From Schizosaccharomyces osmophilus (Eukaryota; Ascomycota; Schizosaccharomycetes; Schizosaccharomycetales; Schizosaccharomycetaceae), in NCBI RefSeq assembly GCF_027921745.1, contig NC_079238.1, positions 4,030,001-4,094,000 of the forward strand: DNA of 64,000 nt. The letters are read 5' to 3'. Both the position numbers and the translations under genes were made by a program. A model generated the notes under the pieces. The model was not told where the DNA came from. It ran no database searches and saw only the letters and a program-made list of their open reading frames with translations. Positions 43,583-52,509 of this stretch are shown here, one piece after another. The first letter of the stretch is position 1; the number at the start of each line of letters is the position of its first letter.

Positions 43583-44797
43583 TCAATGGTTGTTGCTGGT
43601 TTTGTCTTTTTTTACCTTTTTGTCGGCAGGTATTTTTACATTTGGCAGCTCAGTATACTGATGCTCTATTATTTCGAAATGTAGAGGTGGGTCTGTAACT
43701 GCATTCCATAATGTTTGGGGCAAGTAATCACCGTACTGTGTGCAAAAATCGATGCGTGATTTAGTTTCAGTCTGCTGCTCTTGTTCTAGTTTATACACAA
43801 GATTATCGACTACAGAGCGTACCCGTTTTTCGTAAGCTTGCCGCCTATGTATTTCTTGAAGAAGAAGATGATATGCTTTAGCAAAATGGTTATAGTGCCT
43901 TTCTAGTTGAATCAATTCTTGAGCTAGCTGGGGTATTTCCAAACCAGTGTGAGCACTCATAAGTTCATGTGCTGCTTCATGACGCCGATTAGTTAGCTGG
44001 TTTTTGTTTAATTCTTCTGCAAGCTCCTCAAGTCTTTTCGCACTAGCATCCACTGTGCGCTGATATTCCAAAACAGTCAAATGGTAAGCCTTCGTTTCTT
44101 CAAGGCCAGTTCGAAGATCTTCCAGCACGGCAGGAACATGATTTGAATCGTTTCGTAAAATCTCAGTCAATTCTTTTTTTTCAACATCAGAAAGGCCAAC
44201 ATATATTGTCAAAGCTTCAGAACACTGGTCGAAATGTTGTGCTACCTGAAGAAGCAAATCAGCCAAAGATTCGGCTAAATCATTATTTACTGGAGGTAAA
44301 AAGTCCAAAGGAATGGATCCAAGGCGAACATGGTATTGTTCACATATGTCTTCTTCCAACAATCCAGAGAGCTTTTCATACGCATTCCATACACCATCTG
44401 TGACTCCCCGAAGCCTTGTCTTCAAATCTTCCAGAGAAGTGTCATCGACAAACGAATAGAGATTAGGATATTCACTTCCTAAAGCTGGATCTAAAACACA
44501 TTCTCGAAGTCTTTTCAAGGACTTTTCTAAACGATCATGGAGATCGTTCAATTGCCCAAATGTTGGATGATTCTGTACGAGATTTAAAAGTTGCTTTATC
44601 AAAGAAGTAGAAGAGTCGAGTCTGGCGCACTGCGAGGCTGTTAATTTTGCTAATTCACTTAGTTGTTGATGCTGCTTAGCAGAGATCTTCAGGCAGTTTT
44701 TCGCAGCTTCATTGTATTCATAGGCATCACCACAAAGTTGACGAGCTTCCGTAAGGGCCTCTTTAGCTTGCTCGGTCCATTGCTTCAACAAGTCCAT
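43583..44797 (-). CDS. atg17: Autophagy scaffold Atg17
   Basis: A single-exon, 404-residue protein starting at the first ATG (44797). It is almost entirely helical and predicted coiled coil, with few prolines. The family features are the LTEARQLCGDAYEYNEAA start, an arch of long helices, and a C-terminal segment IDFCTQYGDYLPQTLWNAVTDPP close to the conserved Atg17 FxxxYGdyLP.slcp.l motif. The basic C-terminal tail ends KVKKDKTSNNH. Atg17 forms S-shaped dimers that nucleate the Atg1/Atg101/Atg13 complex at the pre-autophagosomal structure. The identification rests on the C-terminal motif, length and position between rio1 and mam4. Confidence 0.85.
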   Translation of the reverse strand: MDLLKQWTEQAKEALTEARQLCGDAYEYNEAAKNCLKISAKQHQQLSELAKLTASQCARLDSSTSLIKQLLNLVQNHPTFGQLNDLHDRLEKSLKRLRECVLDPALGSEYPNLYSFVDDTSLEDLKTRLRGVTDGVWNAYEKLSGLLEEDICEQYHVRLGSIPLDFLPPVNNDLAESLADLLLQVAQHFDQCSEALTIYVGLSDVEKKELTEILRNDSNHVPAVLEDLRTGLEETKAYHLTVLEYQRTVDASAKRLEELAEELNKNQLTNRRHEAAHELMSAHTGLEIPQLAQELIQLERHYNHFAKAYHLLLQEIHRRQAYEKRVRSVVDNLVYKLEQEQQTETKSRIDFCTQYGDYLPQTLWNAVTDPPLHFEIIEHQYTELPNVKIPADKKVKKDKTSNNH

Positions 44798-45308
44798 CAC
44801 CGCACTTAAGCGGCTTTTTGTATACTTCCTTCTAAGAATTCACTCAATTGTCTGTTTAAACGAAAATAATGATATATGGAATCTTATATAGGAATACTTA
44901 TTGTTTATGAGCTCGCTTTTGGTCAAATACAATAAATTGAAGCACAATGTTTGAGAGTGTGGAATTGGAAGAAAGAATCCATTGTATTATTTATATTACG
45001 ATGACGAATATAAAAGTAGTTTTACGAAAAAAGACAGTATATTTTGCAAATAATAGTTTTTTCATTTTATTACCAAACTAATCTAAAGAAGAGAAAATTA
45101 TAGAGGGAAATACAAAGCATTTAATGCCTTCTTGATGCTTGAGAAATCCCAACCAACTTGAAGGTTAAAAAAGGTAGAAAAAGGCCATTATTAGTTGGTA
45201 AATTAGCCAAAGGAATTCTATACACAAAAACCTTTTTAGCACATGGCATAAGAGCTCACTTACCAAACTCGACAATCTGAAGTGGCGGAATAGAAGGTAA
45301 GATGGGCT
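44798..45308. other. atg17 promoter / mam4 3' flank
   Basis: 510 bases between two minus-strand genes. A/T-rich, no gene recognised. Confidence 0.45.
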
Positions 45309-46019
45309 TTAAGGAATAAAAGGAATCCCAGATGGTGTTTTTCTCCGATAATCTTTATATTCTTCACCAAAAAATTTGACCAAGTACATCTCTTCTCCAG
45401 TAATTCGCTTGCTAAAGAAATCCCAAAGGACGGCACCGAAAGCTACCAAGGAAAAGAAATTCTTCAAAAGGAGTTGCGTTCCTATTGCCCAAACGAAAAA
45501 TCCAACATATGAAGGATGGCGAACATAATGATAAACACCAGACTTAACAAGACTATGCTCCTGTCTTTTTTCACTAGCAATGTGATGAGAGAATGATTTA
45601 CCAGCGTGTACCATAGCGTATGATCGAAGTAATTGTCCCGAAGTAACCAATATAATTGCTAAACTTGTGTATACCCAAGGAATCCACGACAGGGCGCACG
45701 AAGGCAAATGAAGCCAAGACAAGATTTTTGAAATACTCGACCCATTAGTAAAGTAGTATTCTAATACACCAATGGACATAGCAATCCAATATGCTGCCCC
45801 ATTGTTTAAAACAAAAGAATCCCAAGACAACTGAGGGCCCTGAAACTGAGCTGTAATATAGAATTCTAGTTCATGAAAGATTCCCAACACTGCAACAAAA
45901 GCACTGACTCTTGATTTCGTCAGTATACTCAAAATGCACCCAGATCCAATGACCAGTCCTAAAAGGGAACTTGTAGCACTTATTAAGGCTACTTGATCTG
46001 ATGTATGAATGTTTGGCAT
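45309..46019 (-). CDS. mam4: Protein-S-isoprenylcysteine O-methyltransferase Mam4
   Basis: A single-exon, 236-residue ICMT family protein, the same length I recall for S. pombe Mam4. It has several membrane helices in the N-terminal half and the conserved C-terminal catalytic half: HAGKSFSHHIA, SGVYHYVRHPSYVGFFVWAIGTQLLL, then ITGEEMYLVKFFGEEYKDYRRKTPSGIPFIP. It methylates the carboxyl group of farnesylated cysteines at the ER, including the M-factor mating pheromone and Ras-type proteins. A CAGTCACG string lies 30 bp upstream (46049-46056), but in the opposite orientation to the gene. Confidence 0.95.
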   Translation of the reverse strand: MPNIHTSDQVALISATSSLLGLVIGSGCILSILTKSRVSAFVAVLGIFHELEFYITAQFQGPQLSWDSFVLNNGAAYWIAMSIGVLEYYFTNGSSISKILSWLHLPSCALSWIPWVYTSLAIILVTSGQLLRSYAMVHAGKSFSHHIASEKRQEHSLVKSGVYHYVRHPSYVGFFVWAIGTQLLLKNFFSLVAFGAVLWDFFSKRITGEEMYLVKFFGEEYKDYRRKTPSGIPFIP

Positions 46020-46695
46020 TTATTTAAAAAGAAGTATCAAAAAAAATCCAGTCACGCTCGGTCAAAAAGTATAATGCTCAAAAAAATCCTGCTTAAATAG
46101 AAAAGATTCACAGTACGTATTGTAAGTTAAAATCAATCTATGTTAGAAGGTTAAAATCGAACGAAACTTCAAAGGAAAAGCCAAATTCAAATTTAGTACG
46201 TTTTTACAGATTTGGAGGGGTGTGCATCATTAATTATTTCTTTCTGGTTTGATCGTCCATTACAGACAATGGACAAAGAACTTCATTATCCTATGCCAAC
46301 ATATGATTTGGAAAAAGATAGTCGGATTGGAATAAATAACAAAACCAAGATACTCATAAGAAAGGTGCTAAGAGTCTAGTAGCTCATACAAGTCTGCTAC
46401 GTCCACCAAGAACAAGAAATGTAGAGCATATTATTTGAAATAAAGTTGTATATAAGTCTGTTAATTAAGTCTGGAAATTTTTAAAGATCATAAGGAAACA
46501 AAACGATAAATGGGCGTATTTCTCTATAGGTAGGTAGAAGAATTAAAAAGAACAAGGTAAAACAAGATTTCCTTTAAGTCCAATTGCCTGTTATCACGCC
46601 TTTCATTTATTATTGTATTCTTCTGGTCTTCATCTTGCTTTTCTATTTTTTATCATATCATAACTTCAAAAAAAAGAACATGAACAAAATGACGA
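46020..46695. other. mam4 upstream region
   Basis: About 680 bases between two minus-strand genes. A plus-strand ATG-initiated 36-codon frame (46269-46379, starting MDKELHYPMPTYDLEK) is visible but too short to call. Nothing else was recognised. Confidence 0.35.
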
Positions 46696-47925
46696 CTAGT
46701 TGACTGAACGAACTGCGTGATCAAAAGCCTTGGCAACATGGTCAACATTGGAACTGTTGAGACCAGCCATAGAAATACGACCATTGGCACTGAAGTAAAG
46801 GTGATACTTTTCTTGACAGAATTGGACTTGAGCAGGGGTCAACCCAGTAAAGGAAAACATTCCGATTTGATCAGTTATGTGATCCCAAGTACCAGGAGTC
46901 TTCAAAGCTACGAGAGAATCACGTAAATGAGAACGCATTTCATTAATACGCGAAGACATAGTTCGTAAGTCTTCCTTCCATTGTTCGAAAAGTTCGGGGT
47001 TTCCTAAAATTGCAGCGGCGATACGGGCACCATAAGCAGGAGGATTCGAAATAGTGTTGCGTTGAATGAGACAAAGCACAGACTGCATTTTGCGTTTTAC
47101 GGTGCTATTTTTAGCGACGTAGTGAAGGCAACCAGTACGCTCACCATACAAACCCATGTTCTTGGCGAAAGATTGACAGACAAAGAAATCTTTATTGGAT
47201 TTGGCAAACTCATTCAAGGCCCAAGAATCACGGTCCAAATCACCACTAGCAAATCCTTGGTAAGCAATGTCAAACACAACCAAGTGCTTACGGGCAAGAA
47301 GAGCCTCAAACATAGATTTCCACTGTTCCCTAGTGGGGTCAATTCCCGTAGGATTATGAGCACAAGCATGAAGTAAAAAAATGCTGCCTTCAGGAGCAGA
47401 TTTCATTACATCCATAGTTCCTTCGAAATCAAATCTTCGGTTTTTTGCATCCCAATAAGGATAAGTCTCAACCTTTACATTGACACTTTCCCAGAGAGTG
47501 CGATGAACGGGCCAAGTTGGGTTCGAAATGTAAACGGCAGCTCCATTCTTTTGCGCATATTGTTCAGCTATAAATCTAGCAGCCGAAAAATTAGCTCCAG
47601 TACCAGACACAGATTGGATGGAACAAATGCGGTCTTCCTTCAATAAGTGGTCGTTGGGCTTGAACAGGATTTCAGCAGCAGCCTTTGTAAACTGACCAAA
47701 ACCAGCAATAGGCATGTATTCGTGATTGTAGTTGGGGTCTTTTTCAACAATTTCAGAAGCCTTCTTAACAACAGGCAAAATCCATGGCTTTCCGTTATTG
47801 TCACGGTAAGCACCAATACTCATGTTCACCTTTGAAGGGTCTTCATCTTGGTTGTATAAAGCGTTTAATTTGAAAATGGCATCAGGCTGAGCTTCAATCA
47901 ATTCATCAAATCCAAAATCTGACAT
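46696..47925 (-). CDS. Aspartate aminotransferase (cytosolic type)
   Basis: A complete, intronless 409-residue class I aminotransferase, interconverting aspartate + 2-oxoglutarate with oxaloacetate + glutamate. The N-terminus MSDFGFDELIEAQPDAIFKL lacks a mitochondrial presequence. PLP-binding features are SGTGANFSAARF, NPTWPVHR, the Asn/Pro in ACAHNPTGIDPT, the Asp/Tyr pair in VFDIAYQGF, the Schiff-base Lys near residue 255 in QSFAKNMGLYGER (Ala replaces the usual Ser before Lys) and the C-terminal GRISMAGL Arg. Strong codon bias indicates an abundant enzyme. Confidence 0.96.
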   Translation of the reverse strand: MSDFGFDELIEAQPDAIFKLNALYNQDEDPSKVNMSIGAYRDNNGKPWILPVVKKASEIVEKDPNYNHEYMPIAGFGQFTKAAAEILFKPNDHLLKEDRICSIQSVSGTGANFSAARFIAEQYAQKNGAAVYISNPTWPVHRTLWESVNVKVETYPYWDAKNRRFDFEGTMDVMKSAPEGSIFLLHACAHNPTGIDPTREQWKSMFEALLARKHLVVFDIAYQGFASGDLDRDSWALNEFAKSNKDFFVCQSFAKNMGLYGERTGCLHYVAKNSTVKRKMQSVLCLIQRNTISNPPAYGARIAAAILGNPELFEQWKEDLRTMSSRINEMRSHLRDSLVALKTPGTWDHITDQIGMFSFTGLTPAQVQFCQEKYHLYFSANGRISMAGLNSSNVDHVAKAFDHAVRSVN

Positions 47926-48779
47926 TTTACTTATTTCGCGCTGGTAAATTTCAGGTTCAGAACTTGGCTTCCGCTACCGAATAAAGTCTGTTTCCATCTT
48001 GATTTCCCTGATATTAAATCACCTCGTTTGGATAATCATTATCTAACTGTCACAGTGTCACAGGATGAATCTCACTTGTTATGAGAATAAGTATTCAATG
48101 GAAAAATGTGTAATAACCATTCAGTAAATTGTATGTTTTACTTTCAATTAGATGCTTTGGTACTACTTAGATTGAATAGCAATAGCTTCCAAGGATCTGA
48201 TTCACTTAACAAAGTTGTAAGGACAATTTATTTAGCTAGATCAGTCAAATCTCCCAATCTGAATATTTGCCAGGTAATTATCGCATTTGTATAACTTGTA
48301 ACAAAGTCTTTGTCTAAATATTTACTTTGCCTTCTTTCGACTCTTGTTTAAACAGTTTCTTTGTTTATTCATTACATTCATGAATCCTTATTGTTATACA
48401 ATAATAATAACACAACATTAGTAATATCGTATATGGGTTATGACACTAACATGATGAAAGACTTTTTAACAAACGATATCTACGTATTTCAGAAATTCAT
48501 AATAAAGGAAAATAAAAATTTCCAAAGTATTAGGTGTAGCTTAAGTTGTAAATCCCAAAAAGTAAATACAACATGATAAAATTCATACCTTACGCCAATT
48601 TTTGAACGAGCAGGATTGAGATATGCTTTTATTGATAGCTTTCTATGTAAATTCATTTATAGTAGTCATTATCCTATTTTCGACAACTGCAAGCATCAGG
48701 AGGAGAAAGTACTTCTTGGGGCAAGATTTTCTTGATCCCATGCTTACAGATTGTTGATGAACTGTTAAATATGGGTTTC
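47926..48779. other. Aspartate aminotransferase promoter / ABC1-kinase 3' flank
   Basis: 850 bases with no supported gene. A repeated GTCACAGTGTCACAG element lies at 48050-48064, about 130 bp upstream of the aminotransferase start. Confidence 0.4.
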
Positions 48780-50372
48780 TTATTCGGGAATCTCAGGGAC
48801 CCGAAAGTCCCCAGGGAAAAATATGTTTTGGAAAAACCAATATACGGATGAAAATAGCTTCTGGTACCAACGAGGCGAAGGTTTGTTCTCCACATATCGA
48901 CTAGCAACATCTCCCATAATTGCTAGACTATTTACCGGGTACCCAAACATTTGATTGTTCTTTTGAATGAGCATGATACAGCGACCAAGCATCAACAATT
49001 CCTGAGGCAAACGATGACAATCGTTTAAAAAGTTCACAAACCTTGCTCTTCGACTAAGTTGCTCTTCAAACAACTTCTGTTGAGATTTTGGTTCCGAATC
49101 TTCGTTAGAATCACCATCAACGGGAATATTCAACATTCGATTTGCAAAAACATCGGGCTCCGTAACACCCCAGGAATGCATGACTTTCATTACAGCAGCT
49201 CGGTCAAACGCATAAACAGCACTAAATAAGAGAGCAAAACTTTTGCGAAAAGACTCAGATTCATGTACATATAACCCGTGATCTAAAATGACTACCTGAG
49301 GCTGACGGCCTACTTTGCGCACGACTATATTACCTGGATGAGGGTCACAATGCACTTGCTTCGTACAGAACATTTGAAAAGAAAGAAAATAAAACAAGCT
49401 ACCGAGGATTTGCTTTTTACTGAATCCAGCATTGGACAATGCTTCTTGGTTATAAAGGGGAATTCCATCAATCCACTCCGTAACCATAATCTTTTCTCCA
49501 GAGAGTTCGTCATATACTTTTGGGACATAGACATTTCCTTTTAGAAAGTTTGTCTCATTTATTGCTTCGCGGCTTGACCGCGTCGCTTCGGCTTCAACAA
49601 CGAAATTTATCTCCGACCGAAGTCGTTCTGAAACATAGTCCACGGTGAAGTATAAGGGAATGTGAAATATCCATTTGTCATAAACATACATCATACATTT
49701 ATAAACCAATAAGTCCCAGTTCATCTGCTTCGAAACAGATGGTTTTTGCACCTTCACGGCTACTTTTTCTCCAGATCGGAGAGTAGCCTCATGTACTTGA
49801 GCTATGCTAGCACTTGCCGAAGCTGCTTTTTCGATTGTAGCAAAAACTTCTTCTGCGGGTCTGTGGTATTGGGTTTTAATGATTTCAGAAACTTCATCCC
49901 ATCCGATTTGTGGAGCATCGTCAAACATTCCTTTGAAAGCCTGCCCGTAGACAGGAGGAAGATTAGCCGATTGCATGGCAACGATCTGTCCCATTTTGAT
50001 ATAAAGGCCTCCATTTTTGGAAACCATATTGACCAAGCGATGAGCAACTCGCTCATGTAAAGCCTCAATTCGATCAGCTCGTTCCTCATTGAAGTTAAAT
50101 TTGTAATCCGCTGCAATAATTATAGCTGTATACACAGTCCGAATACTCCGAGTCAAAGCGTTGGCATTATAGTAATTGTCCCAAATGTAAACTCCTGTTC
50201 CAAGACTCCCCATCCAAACTAGTCTCTTGGCCCATGTTGAACGTTTGCTGGAGGTTTGTTTAAAAGAAGAAAAATTGCTGTAAAAACAACGAGACGATCC
50301 TTGAGTCAAAGGATTCATCAATTTTACATTTCGTGATGCTAATGATGAACGAATTCCTATCCGAGTAAACAT
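48780..50372 (-). CDS. Mitochondrial ABC1/ADCK (UbiB) family kinase-like protein
   Basis: A single-exon protein of 530 residues from the first ATG (50372). The Arg-rich N-terminus (RIGIRSSLASRNVKL) is a likely mitochondrial presequence, followed by a membrane segment near residues 48-65. Family motifs are GGLYIKMGQIVAMQSANLPP (the KxGQ region), the invariant Lys in KVAVKVQKPS, MVTEWIDG, HCDPHPGNIVV and the metal-binding VILDHGLY. It most resembles the S. cerevisiae Mcp2/YLR253W subgroup, linked to mitochondrial lipid homeostasis, rather than Coq8. The subgroup is inferred from the sequence around KxGQ and the overall length. Confidence 0.9.
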   Translation of the reverse strand: MFTRIGIRSSLASRNVKLMNPLTQGSSRCFYSNFSSFKQTSSKRSTWAKRLVWMGSLGTGVYIWDNYYNANALTRSIRTVYTAIIIAADYKFNFNEERADRIEALHERVAHRLVNMVSKNGGLYIKMGQIVAMQSANLPPVYGQAFKGMFDDAPQIGWDEVSEIIKTQYHRPAEEVFATIEKAASASASIAQVHEATLRSGEKVAVKVQKPSVSKQMNWDLLVYKCMMYVYDKWIFHIPLYFTVDYVSERLRSEINFVVEAEATRSSREAINETNFLKGNVYVPKVYDELSGEKIMVTEWIDGIPLYNQEALSNAGFSKKQILGSLFYFLSFQMFCTKQVHCDPHPGNIVVRKVGRQPQVVILDHGLYVHESESFRKSFALLFSAVYAFDRAAVMKVMHSWGVTEPDVFANRMLNIPVDGDSNEDSEPKSQQKLFEEQLSRRARFVNFLNDCHRLPQELLMLGRCIMLIQKNNQMFGYPVNSLAIMGDVASRYVENKPSPRWYQKLFSSVYWFFQNIFFPGDFRVPEIPE

Positions 50373-51217
50373 TCCCAATTTAAACGACTGTAGCGGGGAC
50401 AGGATCGTTTCGATTTACAGAAATTGGATAAAATTATAATTCCTTTACTTTTCTTTCTGCTGCTAAACAGCCTTTGGACCCAGGTATGCGAATCCGGTAA
50501 TCTTGTTGGGTTAATTAAACTTGTTCACTGGCTTTGTTCTTTTGGATTATTTCTTCTCTCCTTACATTCGTAGTGGAATTTCTCTTGTTCTGAAGTTGTA
50601 TGAAGACGTTTTGTACTTGGCCTTGCTTTCCCCAACGAACATTTCTCAAAAGATGAGAACGTAATAAGTGCGGTAGCATGTTACTGGTATTCGCAAAAAT
50701 TATTGTCAAAGCAAACGCGATTTAGGAAGCCCAATCTCATTTTTCTGTTCAATTGTTTTGTTTCATAAAGAATCAAAGTTGATGACAAACCTTGAGCTTG
50801 TCATTCAAACACCTTGCGTTGACAAGACGAGTCGAGCTTCCTATAGCTTTTCATATGTTTCCAAGTGCTTGAGTCCAAAGTGGGGAGCTTTCAATTTTCA
50901 GCTTTTAACTATAAGCTTTAGTTGTCCTTTGTTTTTATTTTTAATCATCTACACGCAGACTGTTCTTCTATTTCTCATATTACGTTTCCAGAATTGGTTA
51001 GGCAGCATTACCACACAGGAATCGTTTGAGTTTCCCGAAAGAAGCACGAAACGAAAAAAATGGAAAAAATAATATATTAATACATAGTAAAAATATGAAA
51101 ACAAAATCAAAGATTCATATAGAATCGTAATCACCATCAACACTTCTGTCAACTATACTCTTTTCACCACGACTTTTGCATGATATTATTTTTCACACCT
51201 CATTAGTACGATAGGGC
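50373..51217. other. Spacer between ABC1 kinase and RNase MRP RNA genes
   Basis: 850 bases. It contains one possible short mitochondrial-type ORF on the minus strand (listed separately). A plus-strand open frame at 50782-51072 is hydrophobic then basic and looks like chance. The remainder is AT-rich. Confidence 0.4.
50515..50679 (-). CDS. Possible 54-residue basic mitochondrial microprotein
   Basis: From ATG 50679 a 54-codon frame encodes MLPHLLRSHLLRNVRWGKQG and a Gln/Asn/Lys-rich remainder. The first 20 residues are Arg/Leu/His-rich with no acidic residue, like a mitochondrial presequence. No family was recognised. It lies about 140 bp upstream of the mitochondrial ABC1-kinase gene on the same strand. 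It could be a real small protein, an upstream ORF of the kinase mRNA, or chance. Confidence 0.3.
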   Translation of the reverse strand: MLPHLLRSHLLRNVRWGKQGQVQNVFIQLQNKRNSTTNVRREEIIQKNKASEQV

Positions 51218-51270
51218 AGGGTAGGGTAGTGGAGAAATGGATAACGGGCAGTCACGAAAATGTATAAATA
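51218..51270 (+). promoter_or_regulatory. HomolE + HomolD + TATA promoter of the RNase MRP RNA gene
   Basis: AGGGTAGGGT (HomolE, reverse orientation) is at 51218-51227, CAGTCACG (HomolD) at 51249-51256 and TATAAATA at 51263-51270, just before the MRP RNA. HomolE/HomolD pairs are typical of fission yeast ribosomal-protein genes, so ribosome-biogenesis co-regulation is inferred. Confidence 0.75.
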
Positions 51271-51278
51271 ATTGCAGG

Positions 51279-51706
51279 GTATCCATGGGCTAACCTATGC
51301 AAAGACACCTTTGAGCTTGAACGATCGTTGTTGAAGCAATCTAACGAAACTTAAGTTTCTTTCGCAGCTTTAGGGAAAGTCCCCGGACTCTTTCGTCCTG
51401 GTTTCGAAATGATCCAGGATAAGCGGAAACGCGCTGACCTAAAGAACCAGCGGTTACAATAGTGGGCTTACCTCGTGGCAGGCGTTGTCTTTATTTTCTC
51501 GTAGCCTTTTTATATGCGTTTTGTTTCCGGAACGGAGTAGACAAGGATACAAGTCTATGGAGCGTGTATAAGGAAGTGTTTGGGAAATATAAAGGTATAT
51601 GCTTTGCGAGGTTTGCCTTTCCATTGAACTGTGTTTATTCGTCGTAGGCGATAGTTATACGATCACATCTACTAATCGATGTAACTCAATGGGGCTTAGT
51701 CATGGG
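51279..51706 (+). ncRNA. mrp1: RNase MRP RNA
   Basis: A roughly 425-nt RNA (ends approximate) of the endoribonuclease that cuts pre-rRNA at the A3-type site. The conserved core AGGGAAAGTCCCCGGAC at 51372-51388 matches, from memory, human RMRP RNA over GGGAAAGTCCCCGGAC. A CR-V-like TAGTTATACGATCA begins at 51652. The ends pair as P1: CCATG (51283-51287) with CATGG (51701-51705), and CTAA (51290-51293) with TTAG (51696-51699). The 3' GGGGCTTAG also recalls the GGGGCTCA of RMRP. No protein is encoded. RNase P RNA was considered, but GAAAGTCCCC is MRP-like. The length fits the ~400-nt S. pombe MRP RNA. Confidence 0.85.
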
Positions 51707-52509
51707 CTCAGAGGTTTTTTTGCCAATCTTTTTTTTTTGTGAAAGGTTTGAGTGGTTTCTCTTGTTTGAGAGAGCTTGTTCGATTCAAGCCAAACCTACA
51801 TTAAAAGCCACGCTTATAGAAAGATTGAATCCAAAATATGATGATCAAAAAATACAAGAGTCAAGCACTGATGTGCAAAAAGCACTGTGTTGAGTTATTC
51901 GGTCTGATTTTGGTAAAACTTCTCTGTTCTTAGCGCTTCCTAGTAATAGTGTGTATAGATGAATGGTATTTGTTTATTTACTTAAGATTCTTTTGTTCCG
52001 TACGGGACATCAGAAGGGGTTCTAGCGAAGTTGTAAAGTGTTAAACTTTTTATAGTAGTTTGACTTATTGTTTTTATGGTACTGAGAAGCGTTTTGAAAT
52101 TATGAATTGCTGGTTTACATGGTCTGTTTACAGTGTTTGCGTTCGTGGGGGTCAGCTGTGCATTGTTTGTTGACTTTCCTGGAGAGACACCACTAAAAGG
52201 TTCTTGATGTTTATGGAATTCCAGCAGTCGCATCTCTTCCTTTATCAATTTGCTCACTTTAAGTCTGATTTTTTTGTTTTCGTTTTTGTTTTTGCCTTGT
52301 AATATTTTCAAATTTTTGCTCTTCAAAGTATACACAGTTAGAATCAGGCTTAAAGCTTAAATGCCCTCCTTATCACACAGATTTTGTATGTGATTTTCCT
52401 TATTCTTGTGCATTGTCCCACTTTTCCGAGACTTCGTGCTATTTTTTCTGGGTTCTAAAGACTCTTCTTTTCAAGTCTTGTGCAATTTGTTTTGACGGGG
52501 ATTCGAGAA
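51707..52509. other. Spacer between MRP RNA and UPF0300-like gene
   Basis: About 800 bases. T-runs at 51715-51741 follow the MRP RNA. On the minus strand an 82-codon ATG frame (52230-51982, from MRLLEFHKHQEP to the ending DVPYGTKES) is preceded by a CTAAC...AG pair near 52332-52352, so it could be a terminal exon. No family was recognised and no upstream exon was found. Confidence 0.35.

Noticed and set aside
46049-46056. HomolD-like CAGTCACG upstream of mam4
   Set aside because: It is 30 bp from the start codon in the opposite orientation, with no HomolE partner. Probably coincidence.
48449-48455. ATGATGA box-C-like string
   Set aside because: No CTGA follows within snoRNA range.
50782-51072. 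Plus-strand frame with a hydrophobic segment before the MRP RNA gene
   Set aside because: It has no recognisable family and is biased by AT-rich DNA. It ends in a Lys-rich run from A-rich sequence and sits where a promoter is expected.
51702-51893. 63-codon plus-strand frame starting in the MRP RNA 3' end
   Set aside because: Its start overlaps the P1 helix of the MRP RNA, and many of its Phe codons come from T-runs. It is more likely termination sequence than a gene.
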